A stretch of 64,000 bases of DNA, taken from JAHEEL01 sp942491345 (GTDB lineage: Bacteria > Actinomycetota > Acidimicrobiia > Spongiisociales > UBA5794). A program made the position numbers and the translations under genes. Below, in pieces: positions 35,746-43,771 of the stretch. The stretch spans positions 186,001-250,000 of the forward strand of contig CALOAN010000048.1 in NCBI GenBank assembly GCA_942491345.1, written 5' to 3'. Position 1 is the first letter of the stretch, and each line of letters opens with the position of its first letter. The notes beneath the pieces were generated by a model, which was not told the origin of the DNA, did not search any database, and saw nothing but the letters and a program-made list of their open reading frames with translations.

Positions 35746-37569
35746 TTGACTCGTTTGTGGCGAAGCCGCGCGGTCGCGTTGACCGCATTCCTGTTGGTCT
35801 TCGCCCTTGTGGCGGCGGCGTGCTCCCCGAGCGATAGCGACGCGGAAGAGACAACCACCACCACCTCGACGACCGAGGCGACTACGACCACCACCACAGC
35901 GCCTCAGACAACGACCACCGAGGCAAAACCGCAGAAGCCATATGGTGGTGAGGCGATCGTCGCCGACGATGAAGAACCACCGACGCTGAACCCGTACGCG
36001 CCCGGCGGCAGCAAGACCATCGTCTCGCTCATTGGGCAGGGGTACCTCACCGGTGTTCAGGATGTGGATGGCTACACACTCGAGCTTGTTCCCGAGGTCG
36101 TCACGGAGCTGCCGACAACGGCCAACGGCGGTGTCGAAGTGAACGACGAAGATGGCACGATGACCGTCGTGTACACGATCAAGGACGAGGCGGTCTGGGC
36201 GGACGGGACGCCGATCTCGGGAGCCGACTTCAAGTTCACGTACGACGTGATCATGGACCCGACGCTGCCCATCGGCAAATCCACGTACGAGGACATCATC
36301 CCCGAATCGATCGAGGTAGGCCCGAAGACGTTCGAGTACACGCTTGCTGCACCAACGGCGTTCTACGAGCTGATCTTCGGGACGATCATTCCCAAACACT
36401 CCGTCGAGGGTTCAGACTTCATCGCCGACTGGGACCAGACGATGTGGGTCTCCGGCGGTCCCTTTATGTTCGATCAGTGGGTCAAAGGCGAGTCGGTCAC
36501 CCTGGTCCGCAATGACAACTACTGGAAGACCGATCCGGTGACGGACCAGCAGTTGCCGTACTTGGACAGCGTGACATTCCAGTTCATCCCGGATCCGGGA
36601 GCCATCATTGATTCCTTCAAGTCTCGGGAAGTGGATATCACACAACTCGGTGGCAACTTCACGCACGATCAGAAGACCGAGGCGATCACGACGCTCAAGT
36701 CACTCGAGCCCGAAGGAGCAACCGTTGAGGTGCTCTCGGGCCCCATGTGGGAACACATCGGCTTCCAGTTCGGAGACACCCGATACGAACGGAACGCGAC
36801 TTCATGCAACGAGTCACTCAACATGCGCCAGGCGATCGGCCATGCGATCAACAAGCAGTTGCTCGTTGATGAGATACTCGTGGGGCAGACCAACCCGAAG
36901 CCGCTCGACTCGTACGTGGATGCGTTTACCCCTTCGCTGTCTCAGGAGGCCTGGGCGCAGTACAACTACGATCCGGCTCGTGCCGCCGAGCTGTACGCGG
37001 CTGCGGTCGAGGAGACGGGTAAGGAGTGCACGGTTGTCTTCACCACGACGTCCAACGTTCCGGACCGCGTGAAGATGTCCGAGTTGTTCGTCGAGATGTT
37101 CGCCGCCGCGGGCATTCCCTTCCAGAACCAGCTCGAAGATGGCCAGCTCTTCTGGGGCCAGACCTTCTACGACGGGACCTGGGACTTCGGGGAATGGGCA
37201 TGGATCGGTTCTCCCGGTCTCTCCGGACTTGTCGGCATCACGAATCTCTGGGATCCCGAGAACCCGCCGCCGGCGGGACAGAACAACTACCTCTACGGAG
37301 TCGAGGCAGCGGGAGCCGTGAGCGACGAAACGTCAATTCGTTTCGCAGAAGTGCGCGACGAGATGTTCTCCACCGTTGACACTGCGGAGCTGACCACGCT
37401 CATCGAGGAATCGGAGAGGATTCTCGCCGACAACGCCATCATGCACCCGCTCTACGCGCGGCTCGTGACTGCGGCGGTGTGGGCAGACGAAATCGGCGGG
37501 TTCAAGCACAACCCGACCCGCGCCGGCTACACCTGGAACATCGAAGACTGGTACCGCGCCGACGGCTAG
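35746..37569 (+). CDS. ABC transporter substrate-binding lipoprotein (family 5, oligopeptide type)
   Basis: A 607-residue extracellular solute-binding protein. The N terminus is a lipoprotein signal with lipobox LVAAAC (Cys26), followed by a Thr/Glu-rich linker (residues about 33-62), then the family 5 fold: PTLNPYAPGG, EAVWADGTPISGADFKFTYD, VTLVRNDNYWKT, RQAIGHAINKQLLVDEIL. Such proteins bind oligopeptides or other organic ligands for an ABC importer. It starts with TTG and has GGAGG 8 bases upstream. No permease or ATPase gene is adjacent, so its partners are elsewhere or it acts alone. Confidence 0.92.
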   Translation: MTRLWRSRAVALTAFLLVFALVAAACSPSDSDAEETTTTTSTTEATTTTTTAPQTTTTEAKPQKPYGGEAIVADDEEPPTLNPYAPGGSKTIVSLIGQGYLTGVQDVDGYTLELVPEVVTELPTTANGGVEVNDEDGTMTVVYTIKDEAVWADGTPISGADFKFTYDVIMDPTLPIGKSTYEDIIPESIEVGPKTFEYTLAAPTAFYELIFGTIIPKHSVEGSDFIADWDQTMWVSGGPFMFDQWVKGESVTLVRNDNYWKTDPVTDQQLPYLDSVTFQFIPDPGAIIDSFKSREVDITQLGGNFTHDQKTEAITTLKSLEPEGATVEVLSGPMWEHIGFQFGDTRYERNATSCNESLNMRQAIGHAINKQLLVDEILVGQTNPKPLDSYVDAFTPSLSQEAWAQYNYDPARAAELYAAAVEETGKECTVVFTTTSNVPDRVKMSELFVEMFAAAGIPFQNQLEDGQLFWGQTFYDGTWDFGEWAWIGSPGLSGLVGITNLWDPENPPPAGQNNYLYGVEAAGAVSDETSIRFAEVRDEMFSTVDTAELTTLIEESERILADNAIMHPLYARLVTAAVWADEIGGFKHNPTRAGYTWNIEDWYRADG

Positions 37570-37656
37570 CCCGTGGCTCGCATCCGTCGACCGGAACTGC
37601 AACGACCCGTCGGTTGGCACAGGGTTCCTGCCAGCCGGGTTGGGTGCCGGGGTTCC

Positions 37657-37662
37657 TATACT
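37657..37662 (+). promoter_or_regulatory. -10 box of tRNA-Leu(GAG)
   Basis: TATACT, near consensus, ends 11 nt before the mature tRNA 5' end. Confidence 0.65.
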
Positions 37663-37673
37663 CTGGCCGCTAC

Positions 37674-37760
37674 GTCGGAGTGGCGGAATTGGTAGACGCG
37701 CATGGTTGAGGGCCATGTGGGAGAAATCCCGTGGAAGTTCGAGTCTTCTCTCCGACACCA
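37674..37760 (+). tRNA. tRNA-Leu (anticodon GAG)
   Basis: Acceptor GTCGGAG pairs with CTCCGAC, followed by A and an encoded CCA. The anticodon stem CATGG/CCATG closes the loop TTGAGGG, giving anticodon GAG (codons CUU, CUC). The long variable arm (GGGAGAAATCCC) fits leucine, and the T arm contains GTTCGAGTC. Length 87 nt. Confidence 0.96.
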
Positions 37761-37794
37761 ACAACCCCTTGGGCACCACCCCTTGGGGTTGTTG
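37759..37794 (+). terminator. Hairpin after tRNA-Leu(GAG)
   Basis: A 10-bp stem CAACAACCCC/GGGGTTGTTG starts at the tRNA CCA end and encloses a 16-base loop. There is no U-tract. It is probably the transcript end or a processing signal. Confidence 0.65.
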
Positions 37795-37854
37795 CACGTT
37801 GCGGGGGACGTGTCCTCGATCCTCGGACGCGCGCACGCGTGGGCACTCGACGCT

Positions 37855-38184
37855 CTAGCGCTCGGTGTTCTGCCCGGCTTTCCACGCTGCGAGCGCACCG
37901 CCGACGAGGAGCATGCCGGGGACCATCCAGGTCCCGCTCCAGTACGCGATGAACCCTCCGATGCCTGCGAACAGCAGAAGGATTGCCGTGACAAGCGGTT
38001 TTGTGGTGGTGAGGGCTGCCCCGATGAGAGCGAGCACAGAAACGACGATCACCACTGCGACCTCGTCGGTATCCGTGTCCGAACTGAGACTGAGTATCCC
38101 CAGGAAGAGACCGATTCCTCCACCGGTGATTCCGAGGGCCAGTGCCAGCTGCGTGTTGGGGCTACCGGTCCAAGTCGACGACAT
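37855..38184 (-). CDS. Small polytopic membrane protein, function unknown
   Basis: A 109-residue protein with four hydrophobic segments (LALALGITGGGIGLFLGIL, VAVVIVVSVLALIGAAL, AILLLFAGIGGFIAYWSG, MVPGMLLVGGALAAW). I chose ATG 38184 because TAGACT lies 7 nt upstream as a -10 box; the longer frame upstream has no membrane or family character. No family is recognised with certainty. It is transcribed toward tRNA-Leu, alone. Confidence 0.7.
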   Translation of the reverse strand: MSSTWTGSPNTQLALALGITGGGIGLFLGILSLSSDTDTDEVAVVIVVSVLALIGAALTTTKPLVTAILLLFAGIGGFIAYWSGTWMVPGMLLVGGALAAWKAGQNTER

Positions 38185-38191
38185 TGCCGGC

Positions 38192-38197
38192 AGTCTA
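38192..38197 (-). promoter_or_regulatory. Putative -10 box, leaderless start of 109-residue protein
   Basis: TAGACT on the minus strand ends 7 nt before the ATG at 38184; there is no ribosome binding site between them. Confidence 0.5.
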
Positions 38198-38271
38198 CAA
38201 GCGAGAGCGAACGCCCCTGCTTCTTGGACCATGCGCGTGGCAGCGCCAGGCACCCGCGCCACCGGGCGCGG

Positions 38272-38277
38272 TAGAGT
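38272..38277 (+). promoter_or_regulatory. Putative -10 box before structured leader
   Basis: TAGAGT, with predicted transcription start about 38284, exactly where the long stem at 38285 begins. No clear -35 element. Confidence 0.4.
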
Positions 38278-38284
38278 CAGCGTC

Positions 38285-38345
38285 GGTACACCCATGGGGA
38301 TGATCCACTTGCCCCATTGATTTTGGGCACCTCCGTGGGTGTGCC
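38285..38345 (+). ncRNA. Candidate structured RNA / cis-regulatory leader
   Basis: An outer 13-bp stem (GGTACACCCATGG at 38285-38297 with CCGTGGGTGTGCC at 38333-38345, two G-U pairs) encloses two smaller hairpins: GGA-TGA-TCC at 38298-38306 and TGCCC/GGGCA at 38310-38329. It follows a -10-like TAGAGT and precedes a decayed TPP-enzyme fragment. It does not match the TPP, fluoride or SRP RNA patterns I know. It could be a riboswitch-like leader, a small RNA or a relic inverted repeat. Confidence 0.4.
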
Positions 38346-38460
38346 CCTTCTTGGAAGCACATGTGCCCGTCCCGGCAATCGACCAACACACGGAAGGAAT
38401 CGCCGGCGCGGGTTGGACGTTGGCGAAGCACCCGCGCATGACGCTCGGCAAGTTCCATCC

Positions 38461-38682
38461 GATGAACTTGCGAAGATCACCCGCGAGCAGGTCGCGGCGG
38501 AGCGCCCGGTGTGGCAGACCGATTTGGTGACCCCGGATTTCGCTGCGTATGCGGAGCTGTGTGGCGGCCGCGGCTTTCGCCTCGACCAGCCGCAGGATCT
38601 CGAGGCCGTGTTTGAGGAAGCGCTGTCGGTATCCGATGGCCCTTCGCTCGTCGAGGTTCCCACGTCGCCGCGCTGGACGTGA
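38461..38682 (+). pseudogene. C-terminal remnant of a thiamine-diphosphate enzyme (PoxB/acetolactate synthase-like)
   Basis: The last 73 codons of an open frame read like the C terminus of a pyruvate-oxidase-type TPP enzyme: KITREQVAAERPVWQTDL, then TPDFAAYAELCGGRGFR, then DLEAVFEEALSVSDGPSLVE and a normal stop. The upstream part of the frame (38317-38460) is Arg/Pro-rich and unrelated, and the 450-500 residues of PYR, central and TPP-binding domains are missing. The gene is therefore a truncated remnant, probably after a deletion. The hairpin-rich leader at 38285 may have belonged to it. thiI begins 65 bases downstream. Confidence 0.7.
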
Positions 38683-38747
38683 AGAGGTGTGCTGATGAAT
38701 GATGCGACGTACCGTATCCTCGACTGCGAGCGAAGCGAGGGAGCCTT

Positions 38748-39914
38748 GTGATCCACATCACGCTATCGGGCGACATCTTCCTGAAGTCCGGGCGGACCCA
38801 GACTGGGATGATCCGACGCGTCCTCGCAAACGTTCGGCAGGCGATCGCCGAAGCTGGATGCGACGCCCCGATCGAGAAACTCGGATCCCACCGCTTTTCC
38901 ATCGACGCCGGAGATCAGACCGGGGACGTGATCGAGCACGTGATGCGAGTCTTCGGTGTTGCCTGGGTCAGCGAGATGGTCGAGTTGGACGGCGGAGACC
39001 TAGACCATCTCGCCTTCGAGGTCGCCCGCCATACGGAGGACCGTGTTGCCGGACGTACGTTTGGCATTCGGGTGAAGCGCCGGGGGAACCACCCGTGGCG
39101 CTCGTACGACCTGGCCTGCAAGGCTGGGGATCTTCTCGTCAAGGCTGGGGGAACGGTGGATCTCGACGATCCGGAGGAACCGGTGGAGATCACCGTGCTC
39201 GACCATCGGCCCTTCCTCGTCATCGAGCGCCATCGTGGACCCGGTGGCCTCCCGGTGGGGAGCCAGGAGCCTCTCCTCGTGCTGATCTCCGGTGGCTTCG
39301 ACTCGGTGGTTGCCGCATGGATGATGATGTCGCGCGGATCGCCCGTCGAATTCGTCCACTTCTCCCTCTCATGCTCACAGTCCGACCACGCCCTGGCCGT
39401 CGCCCGGTCGCTATGGGAATGCTGGGGGTACGGGACGGATCCCGCGGTACACGTTGTCGAGTTCCAGCCCGTGAAGGATGCGTTGCTCGACAGTGTTCAA
39501 GCACGGATGCGTCAGGTAGCTCTGAAGGTGCTGATGGCGCGAGCGGCGTCGCAGATTGCCAAGGAACAGGGTCTCCTTGCGCTCGTCACCGGCGATGCCC
39601 TTGGCCAGGTTTCGTCGCAGACGCTGCCACACCTCGTTGGGGTTTCGGAGGCCGCCGATGTACCTCTGTTGCGACCGCTCCTCGGCCTTTCAAAGGGCAC
39701 GATCATCGACTTCAGCCGACGCATTGGGACTGCCGAGATCTCAGGGCGCGCCCAAGAGGTCTGCGATCTGTCGGAGGGCCGGCCGGTCGAGACCGCCGCT
39801 CGGCCGGATCAGGTGGGTCGATCGGCGCGGAGTATCCCGGACGTGCTCATGGAAGACGCCGTGGCTACACGCAAGACGTTTCAGATCAAGGACTGGTTTC
39901 CCGGGGCGATGTGA
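38748..39914 (+). CDS. thiI: tRNA sulfurtransferase ThiI-like (THUMP + PP-loop, no rhodanese)
   Basis: ThiI makes 4-thiouridine in tRNA and, in some bacteria, supplies sulfur for the thiamine thiazole. The 388 residues contain an N-terminal ferredoxin-like/THUMP part (about 1-170, including FGIRVKRRGNHPWRS) and a PP-loop ATP pyrophosphatase domain (LLVLISGGFDSVVAAW near residue 180, then LVTGDALGQVSSQTL). There is no C-terminal rhodanese domain, so sulfur transfer must use another protein or sulfide. The start is GTG. The end overlaps the convergent dehydratase gene by 29 bases. Confidence 0.92.
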   Translation: MIHITLSGDIFLKSGRTQTGMIRRVLANVRQAIAEAGCDAPIEKLGSHRFSIDAGDQTGDVIEHVMRVFGVAWVSEMVELDGGDLDHLAFEVARHTEDRVAGRTFGIRVKRRGNHPWRSYDLACKAGDLLVKAGGTVDLDDPEEPVEITVLDHRPFLVIERHRGPGGLPVGSQEPLLVLISGGFDSVVAAWMMMSRGSPVEFVHFSLSCSQSDHALAVARSLWECWGYGTDPAVHVVEFQPVKDALLDSVQARMRQVALKVLMARAASQIAKEQGLLALVTGDALGQVSSQTLPHLVGVSEAADVPLLRPLLGLSKGTIIDFSRRIGTAEISGRAQEVCDLSEGRPVETAARPDQVGRSARSIPDVLMEDAVATRKTFQIKDWFPGAM

Positions 39915-40860
39915 GCGTCTCCGCCGCTCCGAGCCAGGAGAAGTCGGTATTGCCGCCGGAGATGATGACGCCGACGCGGCGGCCCTCGAAACGCTCTGGT
40001 TCTGTTCTGATGGCGGCGAGGGGCGTCGCTCCCGAAGGCTCAACGACCAACTTCATCCTGAGGAGCAGGAAGGAGGCCGCCTTGACGATGTCCGCCTCCG
40101 TGACGCGAACGACGTCGACGCCGTGAGCCATCAAGATGGCGAACGCGCGGGCTCCGATTCCCGTGAGGAGGCCGTCGGCTACCGTCACCGGCGACTCAAC
40201 GGCGGGTTGTCGAATGCCGGATGTCAGCGACCGGTACGCGTCATCAACGGCGAACGGCTCGGCGCCGACAACGGGAAGTGGCGGCTTCTGCCCGCCGGCA
40301 ACGACTGCGGCGCCCGAGAGGAGGCCGCCTCCACCGATCGGAGCCACGACGACATCGAGGTTCGGCACTTGGTCGATGAGTTCCAGCGTTGCCGTGCCCT
40401 GGCCTGCGATGACCTTCGTGTTGTCGAACGGATGGACAAGAACGGCCCCTGTGCGTTCCATCACCTCGGCAGCGGTTGACTCGCGTTCTGCGTGATCGCA
40501 CAGGACAACCTCGGCTCCGTAGGAACGAACGGCATCCATCTTGAGTGCCGGCGCCGTGCGCGGCATGACAACCCACGCCGGGAGGTCTCGGATCGACGCT
40601 GCGTACGCAACGGCTTGCCCATGATTGCCGGAGGAATGAGTCACGACACCCGTGGTGTCCTTGGGAAGTTGCAGAACGGCGTTTGTCGCCCCGCGCGCCT
40701 TGAAGGCTCCCACCTTCTGGAGATTCTCGGCTTTGAAGAAGATTCGTGCCCCAAGCTCTCGGTCGAGGGTGGCCGATGTGAATACCGGCGTTCGGTGCAC
40801 GAACGGCCTGATTCGATCAGCAGCGGCTTCAACGTCCGCCAGGCTCACCGGGTGGTTCAT
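39886..40860 (-). CDS. PLP-dependent threonine/serine dehydratase (fold type II)
   Basis: A 324-residue enzyme related to catabolic threonine dehydratase and serine racemase, which form 2-oxobutyrate or pyruvate plus ammonia (or racemise serine). The PLP lysine is Lys54 in VGAFKARGA; the substrate loop is THSSGNHGQAVA; the phosphate loop is IGGGGLLSG; the cofactor N1 residue lies in VISGGNTD. No ACT regulatory domain is present, so biosynthetic IlvA is less likely. ATG 40860 overlaps the stop of the ceramidase-like gene. Its 3' end overlaps thiI on the other strand by 29 bases. Confidence 0.9.
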   Translation of the reverse strand: MNHPVSLADVEAAADRIRPFVHRTPVFTSATLDRELGARIFFKAENLQKVGAFKARGATNAVLQLPKDTTGVVTHSSGNHGQAVAYAASIRDLPAWVVMPRTAPALKMDAVRSYGAEVVLCDHAERESTAAEVMERTGAVLVHPFDNTKVIAGQGTATLELIDQVPNLDVVVAPIGGGGLLSGAAVVAGGQKPPLPVVGAEPFAVDDAYRSLTSGIRQPAVESPVTVADGLLTGIGARAFAILMAHGVDVVRVTEADIVKAASFLLLRMKLVVEPSGATPLAAIRTEPERFEGRRVGVIISGGNTDFSWLGAAETLTSPRETSP

Positions 40861-41531
40861 GGGCTCGGCTCCTCGTTTCGGGGAACGGTCGTAGCAACGT
40901 AGTAGGCACCGAGCGCCGCGGCGGACAACCCATGCCACAATGCGTGGAGTTGGATGAGGGAATCCGGATCGCAGGTGACGGCACCGGAGCGACCGAGCAG
41001 GTTGAACACGAGCGATGCAGCCAACAGGAGCAGGGCGGCGGCGTACCAGCGTCCATTGACCCCGCCGATGCGCTGGATCAGGATATCCGACATGATGAGG
41101 CCAACGACCGAGACACCCGTGATGAGGTTGGTCGCGTTCGGTGACGCAATCAGGATGATGGAAGCGGCGACCGTGACCAAAGCCAGGGCCGTCCACGCAG
41201 ATCGCCGTGGAACACCATACGGTGATGCAGGATTCATGAGGATCAGGAACCACAACACCGCGAGAAAGGTGATGTCGTGTGCGAACCCGGCGATGGCCGG
41301 CTGCGGGCCATGGTAGAGGACACTCCCGATCCCGGTGGCCGCCATCAGCGCACCGAACGCCACGCGCAGCGGCCGATCCGAGCGTGGCGCCCGTGATATC
41401 GATGCGATGAGGACGATTCCGACAACGACATAGGTCAGGCTCGACCACGCATTCGAGGGCTGGGCGAGCAAGCCACCGCCGGCGATCTCACAGTCGGCGG
41501 CCCCAAGCGGCAGTGTTGATGCCAGGACCAT
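40857..41531 (-). CDS. CREST-superfamily (alkaline ceramidase-like) membrane hydrolase
   Basis: A 224-residue protein with about seven membrane helices. The CREST hallmarks are present: an N-terminal acidic/Asn motif (CEIAGGGLLAQPSNAWSSL, Glu15 and Asn27), SVLYH (Ser70, His74), an Asp after the third helix (FAHDITFL) and the C-terminal HxxxH (HALWH). Members such as ceramidases and PAQR proteins are zinc-dependent amidohydrolases of lipids. The natural substrate here is unknown. It is co-oriented and 4-base-overlapping with the downstream dehydratase. Confidence 0.82.
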   Translation of the reverse strand: MVLASTLPLGAADCEIAGGGLLAQPSNAWSSLTYVVVGIVLIASISRAPRSDRPLRVAFGALMAATGIGSVLYHGPQPAIAGFAHDITFLAVLWFLILMNPASPYGVPRRSAWTALALVTVAASIILIASPNATNLITGVSVVGLIMSDILIQRIGGVNGRWYAAALLLLAASLVFNLLGRSGAVTCDPDSLIQLHALWHGLSAAALGAYYVATTVPRNEEPSP

Positions 41532-41626
41532 CGGGGAAGGCTACCGCCCACCGGCGATGAGGCGGTACCGCGCAACGGTGCTCCGATATCCTCAAGAGAA
41601 CACACTGGGTGGTCGACAAGAACTTG

Positions 41627-41655
41627 TTGACCGCGCAGAGTAGTCGGCATACACT
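41627..41655 (+). promoter_or_regulatory. Promoter of divIVA-like gene
   Basis: TTGACC (41627-41632) and TACACT (41650-41655) are separated by exactly 17 bp. This is the best housekeeping-sigma promoter in the window. It would give a leader of about 36 nt with AGGAGGA before the ATG at 41699. Confidence 0.75.
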
Positions 41656-41698
41656 GACCGTCCCGGCGCGGGCTCCACCGGGAATGAGGAGGACGCCA

Positions 41699-42481
41699 AT
41701 GGACTCGCTGGCAGAGTCGGTCGAAGGTCGATCATTCGATGTGGGACGACGCGGGTACAACCGCTCCCAGGTCGACGCGTTCCTTGCCGAGATGGCTGCA
41801 TCGATCGCCGTACTCGAGGAGAACCTCCGGGACACGTTGATCCACAATCGTGAACTGGATCGGCGTCGGGTTGGCAATCGCGAAGCCGAGGACTCCGTCG
41901 AGAGCGCCTATGTTGCGGCAGCCGAGGCCAAACAGAAGCTGCTTGCCGAGGCCGAAGAGCGCGCCGCCTTGATCCTTCGTGATGCCGAGATCGAATCTGC
42001 TCGATTGCTTTCCGAGCCGCGCGCCGCAGCGGAGCAGGCGCGCAAGGATGCCGAGGGTCTCCTCATGCAGGCCCAGGCGCGTCTTGACGCGGCGTCCGAA
42101 GAGGCTGCGAGCATCACCCAAAGAGCTGAGGAACTTCGCGCCGAGACGACCGGGCTCGGAGAGATCGAGCTTGCCACGGCGCGCAGCGACGCCGACCGTG
42201 CTCGCGCCGAGAGCAGGTCCGAGGCCGAGCGCCTCGTCAGTGCCGCACGAAGCGAGGCCGAATCGATCCTCGCTGAGGCCACGCGGCGCGCCTCGGAGGT
42301 CTACGAAGCAGAGCGTCGCCGTGCCATCGAGCGATTCGCTCAGAGCCGCGATGAATACGAAGATCTCGCCCGGCGTCTTCGCTCGCTCAAGGAAGCGACC
42401 GGCGACATGCTCACGAACGCGCTGCGCGACTACGAAGCGATCCGTGTTGTTCTCGACGAATCATCGGTTGAGGTCGGCTGA
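41699..42481 (+). CDS. DivIVA/Wag31-like coiled-coil protein
   Basis: DivIVA-family proteins mark cell poles or division sites and organise growth in actinobacteria. The N-terminal membrane-targeting motif is FDVGRRGYNRSQVDAFLAEM (residues about 12-31). The rest of the 260 residues is an Ala/Glu/Arg-rich coiled coil (EAEERAALILRDAEIESARL, SEAERLVSAARSEAESILAE). I chose ATG 41699 because AGGAGGA lies at 41687-41693; ATG 41684 is within that site. It is isolated from the usual ftsZ-sepF neighbourhood, so it may be a paralogue rather than the main polar DivIVA. Confidence 0.85.
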   Translation: MDSLAESVEGRSFDVGRRGYNRSQVDAFLAEMAASIAVLEENLRDTLIHNRELDRRRVGNREAEDSVESAYVAAAEAKQKLLAEAEERAALILRDAEIESARLLSEPRAAAEQARKDAEGLLMQAQARLDAASEEAASITQRAEELRAETTGLGEIELATARSDADRARAESRSEAERLVSAARSEAESILAEATRRASEVYEAERRRAIERFAQSRDEYEDLARRLRSLKEATGDMLTNALRDYEAIRVVLDESSVEVG

Positions 42482-42530
42482 CCGACGACCGATACATAAC
42501 TGCGGTGCGTTCACTTGCGAACACACTCGG

Positions 42531-42536
42531 TAGCAT
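42531..42536 (+). promoter_or_regulatory. Putative -10 box of OmpA-domain gene
   Basis: TAGCAT ends 11 nt before the ATG at 42548, so the 5' leader would be only about 5 nt. Confidence 0.45.
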
Positions 42537-42547
42537 TCTGAGAGATC

Positions 42548-43771
42548 ATGGCAAGCAAAACGTCGAAGCGACTGAAGCAACTCGATCGAAAGACCACGAC
42601 GCGGTCGCAACCGATGACGTCGAGGTTCACACCTACGACCGAGGTCGATCCCGCCGCATCGTGGGCTGCATTCGTCGCCGGCATGGTCCTGCTGGTTCTC
42701 ATGCTCATGGTCTTGGCGGTGTTCATGGGGACACGATCGGTCGAGTCAGATCTTGAAACCCGCTCAGAACAAGCGCTGCGTATCGCCGGGTTCCAGGAGA
42801 TCACCGCGGACGTCAACGGCTTCGCCGTCTCCCTCAAGGGGCAATACCGCGAAGGTCAGGACATCGAGAGTGGTGTCCAGGCGGTTGCGGGGTTGTCCGG
42901 TGTGGGCTCCGTGGATGCGACCGGTGTGTGGGAGATCGAGGCACCTGACGCGGTCGAGACCACCGTTATCGGCGCGCCCATCGTCATGTCCTGGGCGGGA
43001 GATACCGTAGCGGTCAGCGGGACGATCTCGACCGAGGAGCAACGGACCTTCCTCGAGACATCGCTTGGTGCCCTCGCAGGAGGAGACGGCACTGCCACAC
43101 GCTTCAACGTCGTCGAGCTGACGGGCCTCGAGGTCGTCGAGGGCCTCGCTCAGGAGGACGATTGGATTGGCACCGTCGTAGCACTCGTCGGGGCGCTCGC
43201 AGCGGGCCTGGACGAAGGGTCGGTCACCGTCAACCCGGCGGGCGATGTCGTGACGACGGCTGGCGAGGCCGAGACACGGCAACTGAAGCGTGACCTCTCC
43301 GATGCCACCGAGGGCCTCATCGTGGCGCTTGGAGCCGACGGATTCGATGTGACCGACGGGGTACTTGGGCCGCCGAAACCCCCGGCGCCCACGAAGGCCG
43401 AAGTCGAAGAACTCGACCGAACACTCGCCGAACTGATCGCGGGCAAGGTCGTTGAGTTCGAATTCGCCAGCGACCAACTCACCCCGATCGGAACTGCTCT
43501 CCTGGACGAGCTTCTGGTGCCGCTCGTCGAGTTCTCAGCGGTACCGGTTGAGATCGCCGGACACGCGGACGCACAAGGGAGCCCGGAACGGAATCTGGAG
43601 CTCTCCCGCCGACGCGCTCAGGCCGTCCTGGACTACTTCGTGAGCCGGGGCGAAGATCCCGAGCGTTTCGTGGCGGTCGGCTACGGTGATACTCGCCCGA
43701 TCGCGGACAACTCGACCGAAGAAGGTCGACAGAAGAATCGTCGCATCGAGTTCATTGCTTTGGAGGAATAG
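42548..43771 (+). CDS. OmpA-domain envelope protein (ArfA/OmpATb-like)
   Basis: A 407-residue protein with a cytoplasmic basic start, one membrane helix (residues about 41-62, AAFVAGMVLLVLMLMVLAVF), a central region with repeated BON-like alpha/beta units (about 75-270), a Pro-rich hinge (GPPKPPAPTKAE) and a C-terminal OmpA peptidoglycan-binding domain (VEIAGHADAQGSPERNLELS, RFVAVGYGDTRPIADN, KNRRIEF). The layout resembles mycobacterial ArfA (OmpATb). It probably anchors the membrane to the wall. The stop overlaps a 40-residue membrane protein gene by one base. Confidence 0.87.
   Translation: MASKTSKRLKQLDRKTTTRSQPMTSRFTPTTEVDPAASWAAFVAGMVLLVLMLMVLAVFMGTRSVESDLETRSEQALRIAGFQEITADVNGFAVSLKGQYREGQDIESGVQAVAGLSGVGSVDATGVWEIEAPDAVETTVIGAPIVMSWAGDTVAVSGTISTEEQRTFLETSLGALAGGDGTATRFNVVELTGLEVVEGLAQEDDWIGTVVALVGALAAGLDEGSVTVNPAGDVVTTAGEAETRQLKRDLSDATEGLIVALGADGFDVTDGVLGPPKPPAPTKAEVEELDRTLAELIAGKVVEFEFASDQLTPIGTALLDELLVPLVEFSAVPVEIAGHADAQGSPERNLELSRRRAQAVLDYFVSRGEDPERFVAVGYGDTRPIADNSTEEGRQKNRRIEFIALEE

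Noticed and set aside
38298..38332. GGGGATGATCC stretch resembling the start of a fluoride riboswitch
   Set aside because: The pseudoknot partner and the conserved CTGATG...CTCCTAC 3' part are missing.
38360..38420. GGAAGGAA motif resembling the core of bacterial SRP RNA
   Set aside because: The required partner sequences (GGTCAGG and AGCAGCC) and the hairpin around them are absent.
40861..41448. Upstream extension of the dehydratase frame
   Set aside because: It overlaps the ceramidase-like gene in another frame on the same strand; the conserved protein begins at ATG 40860.
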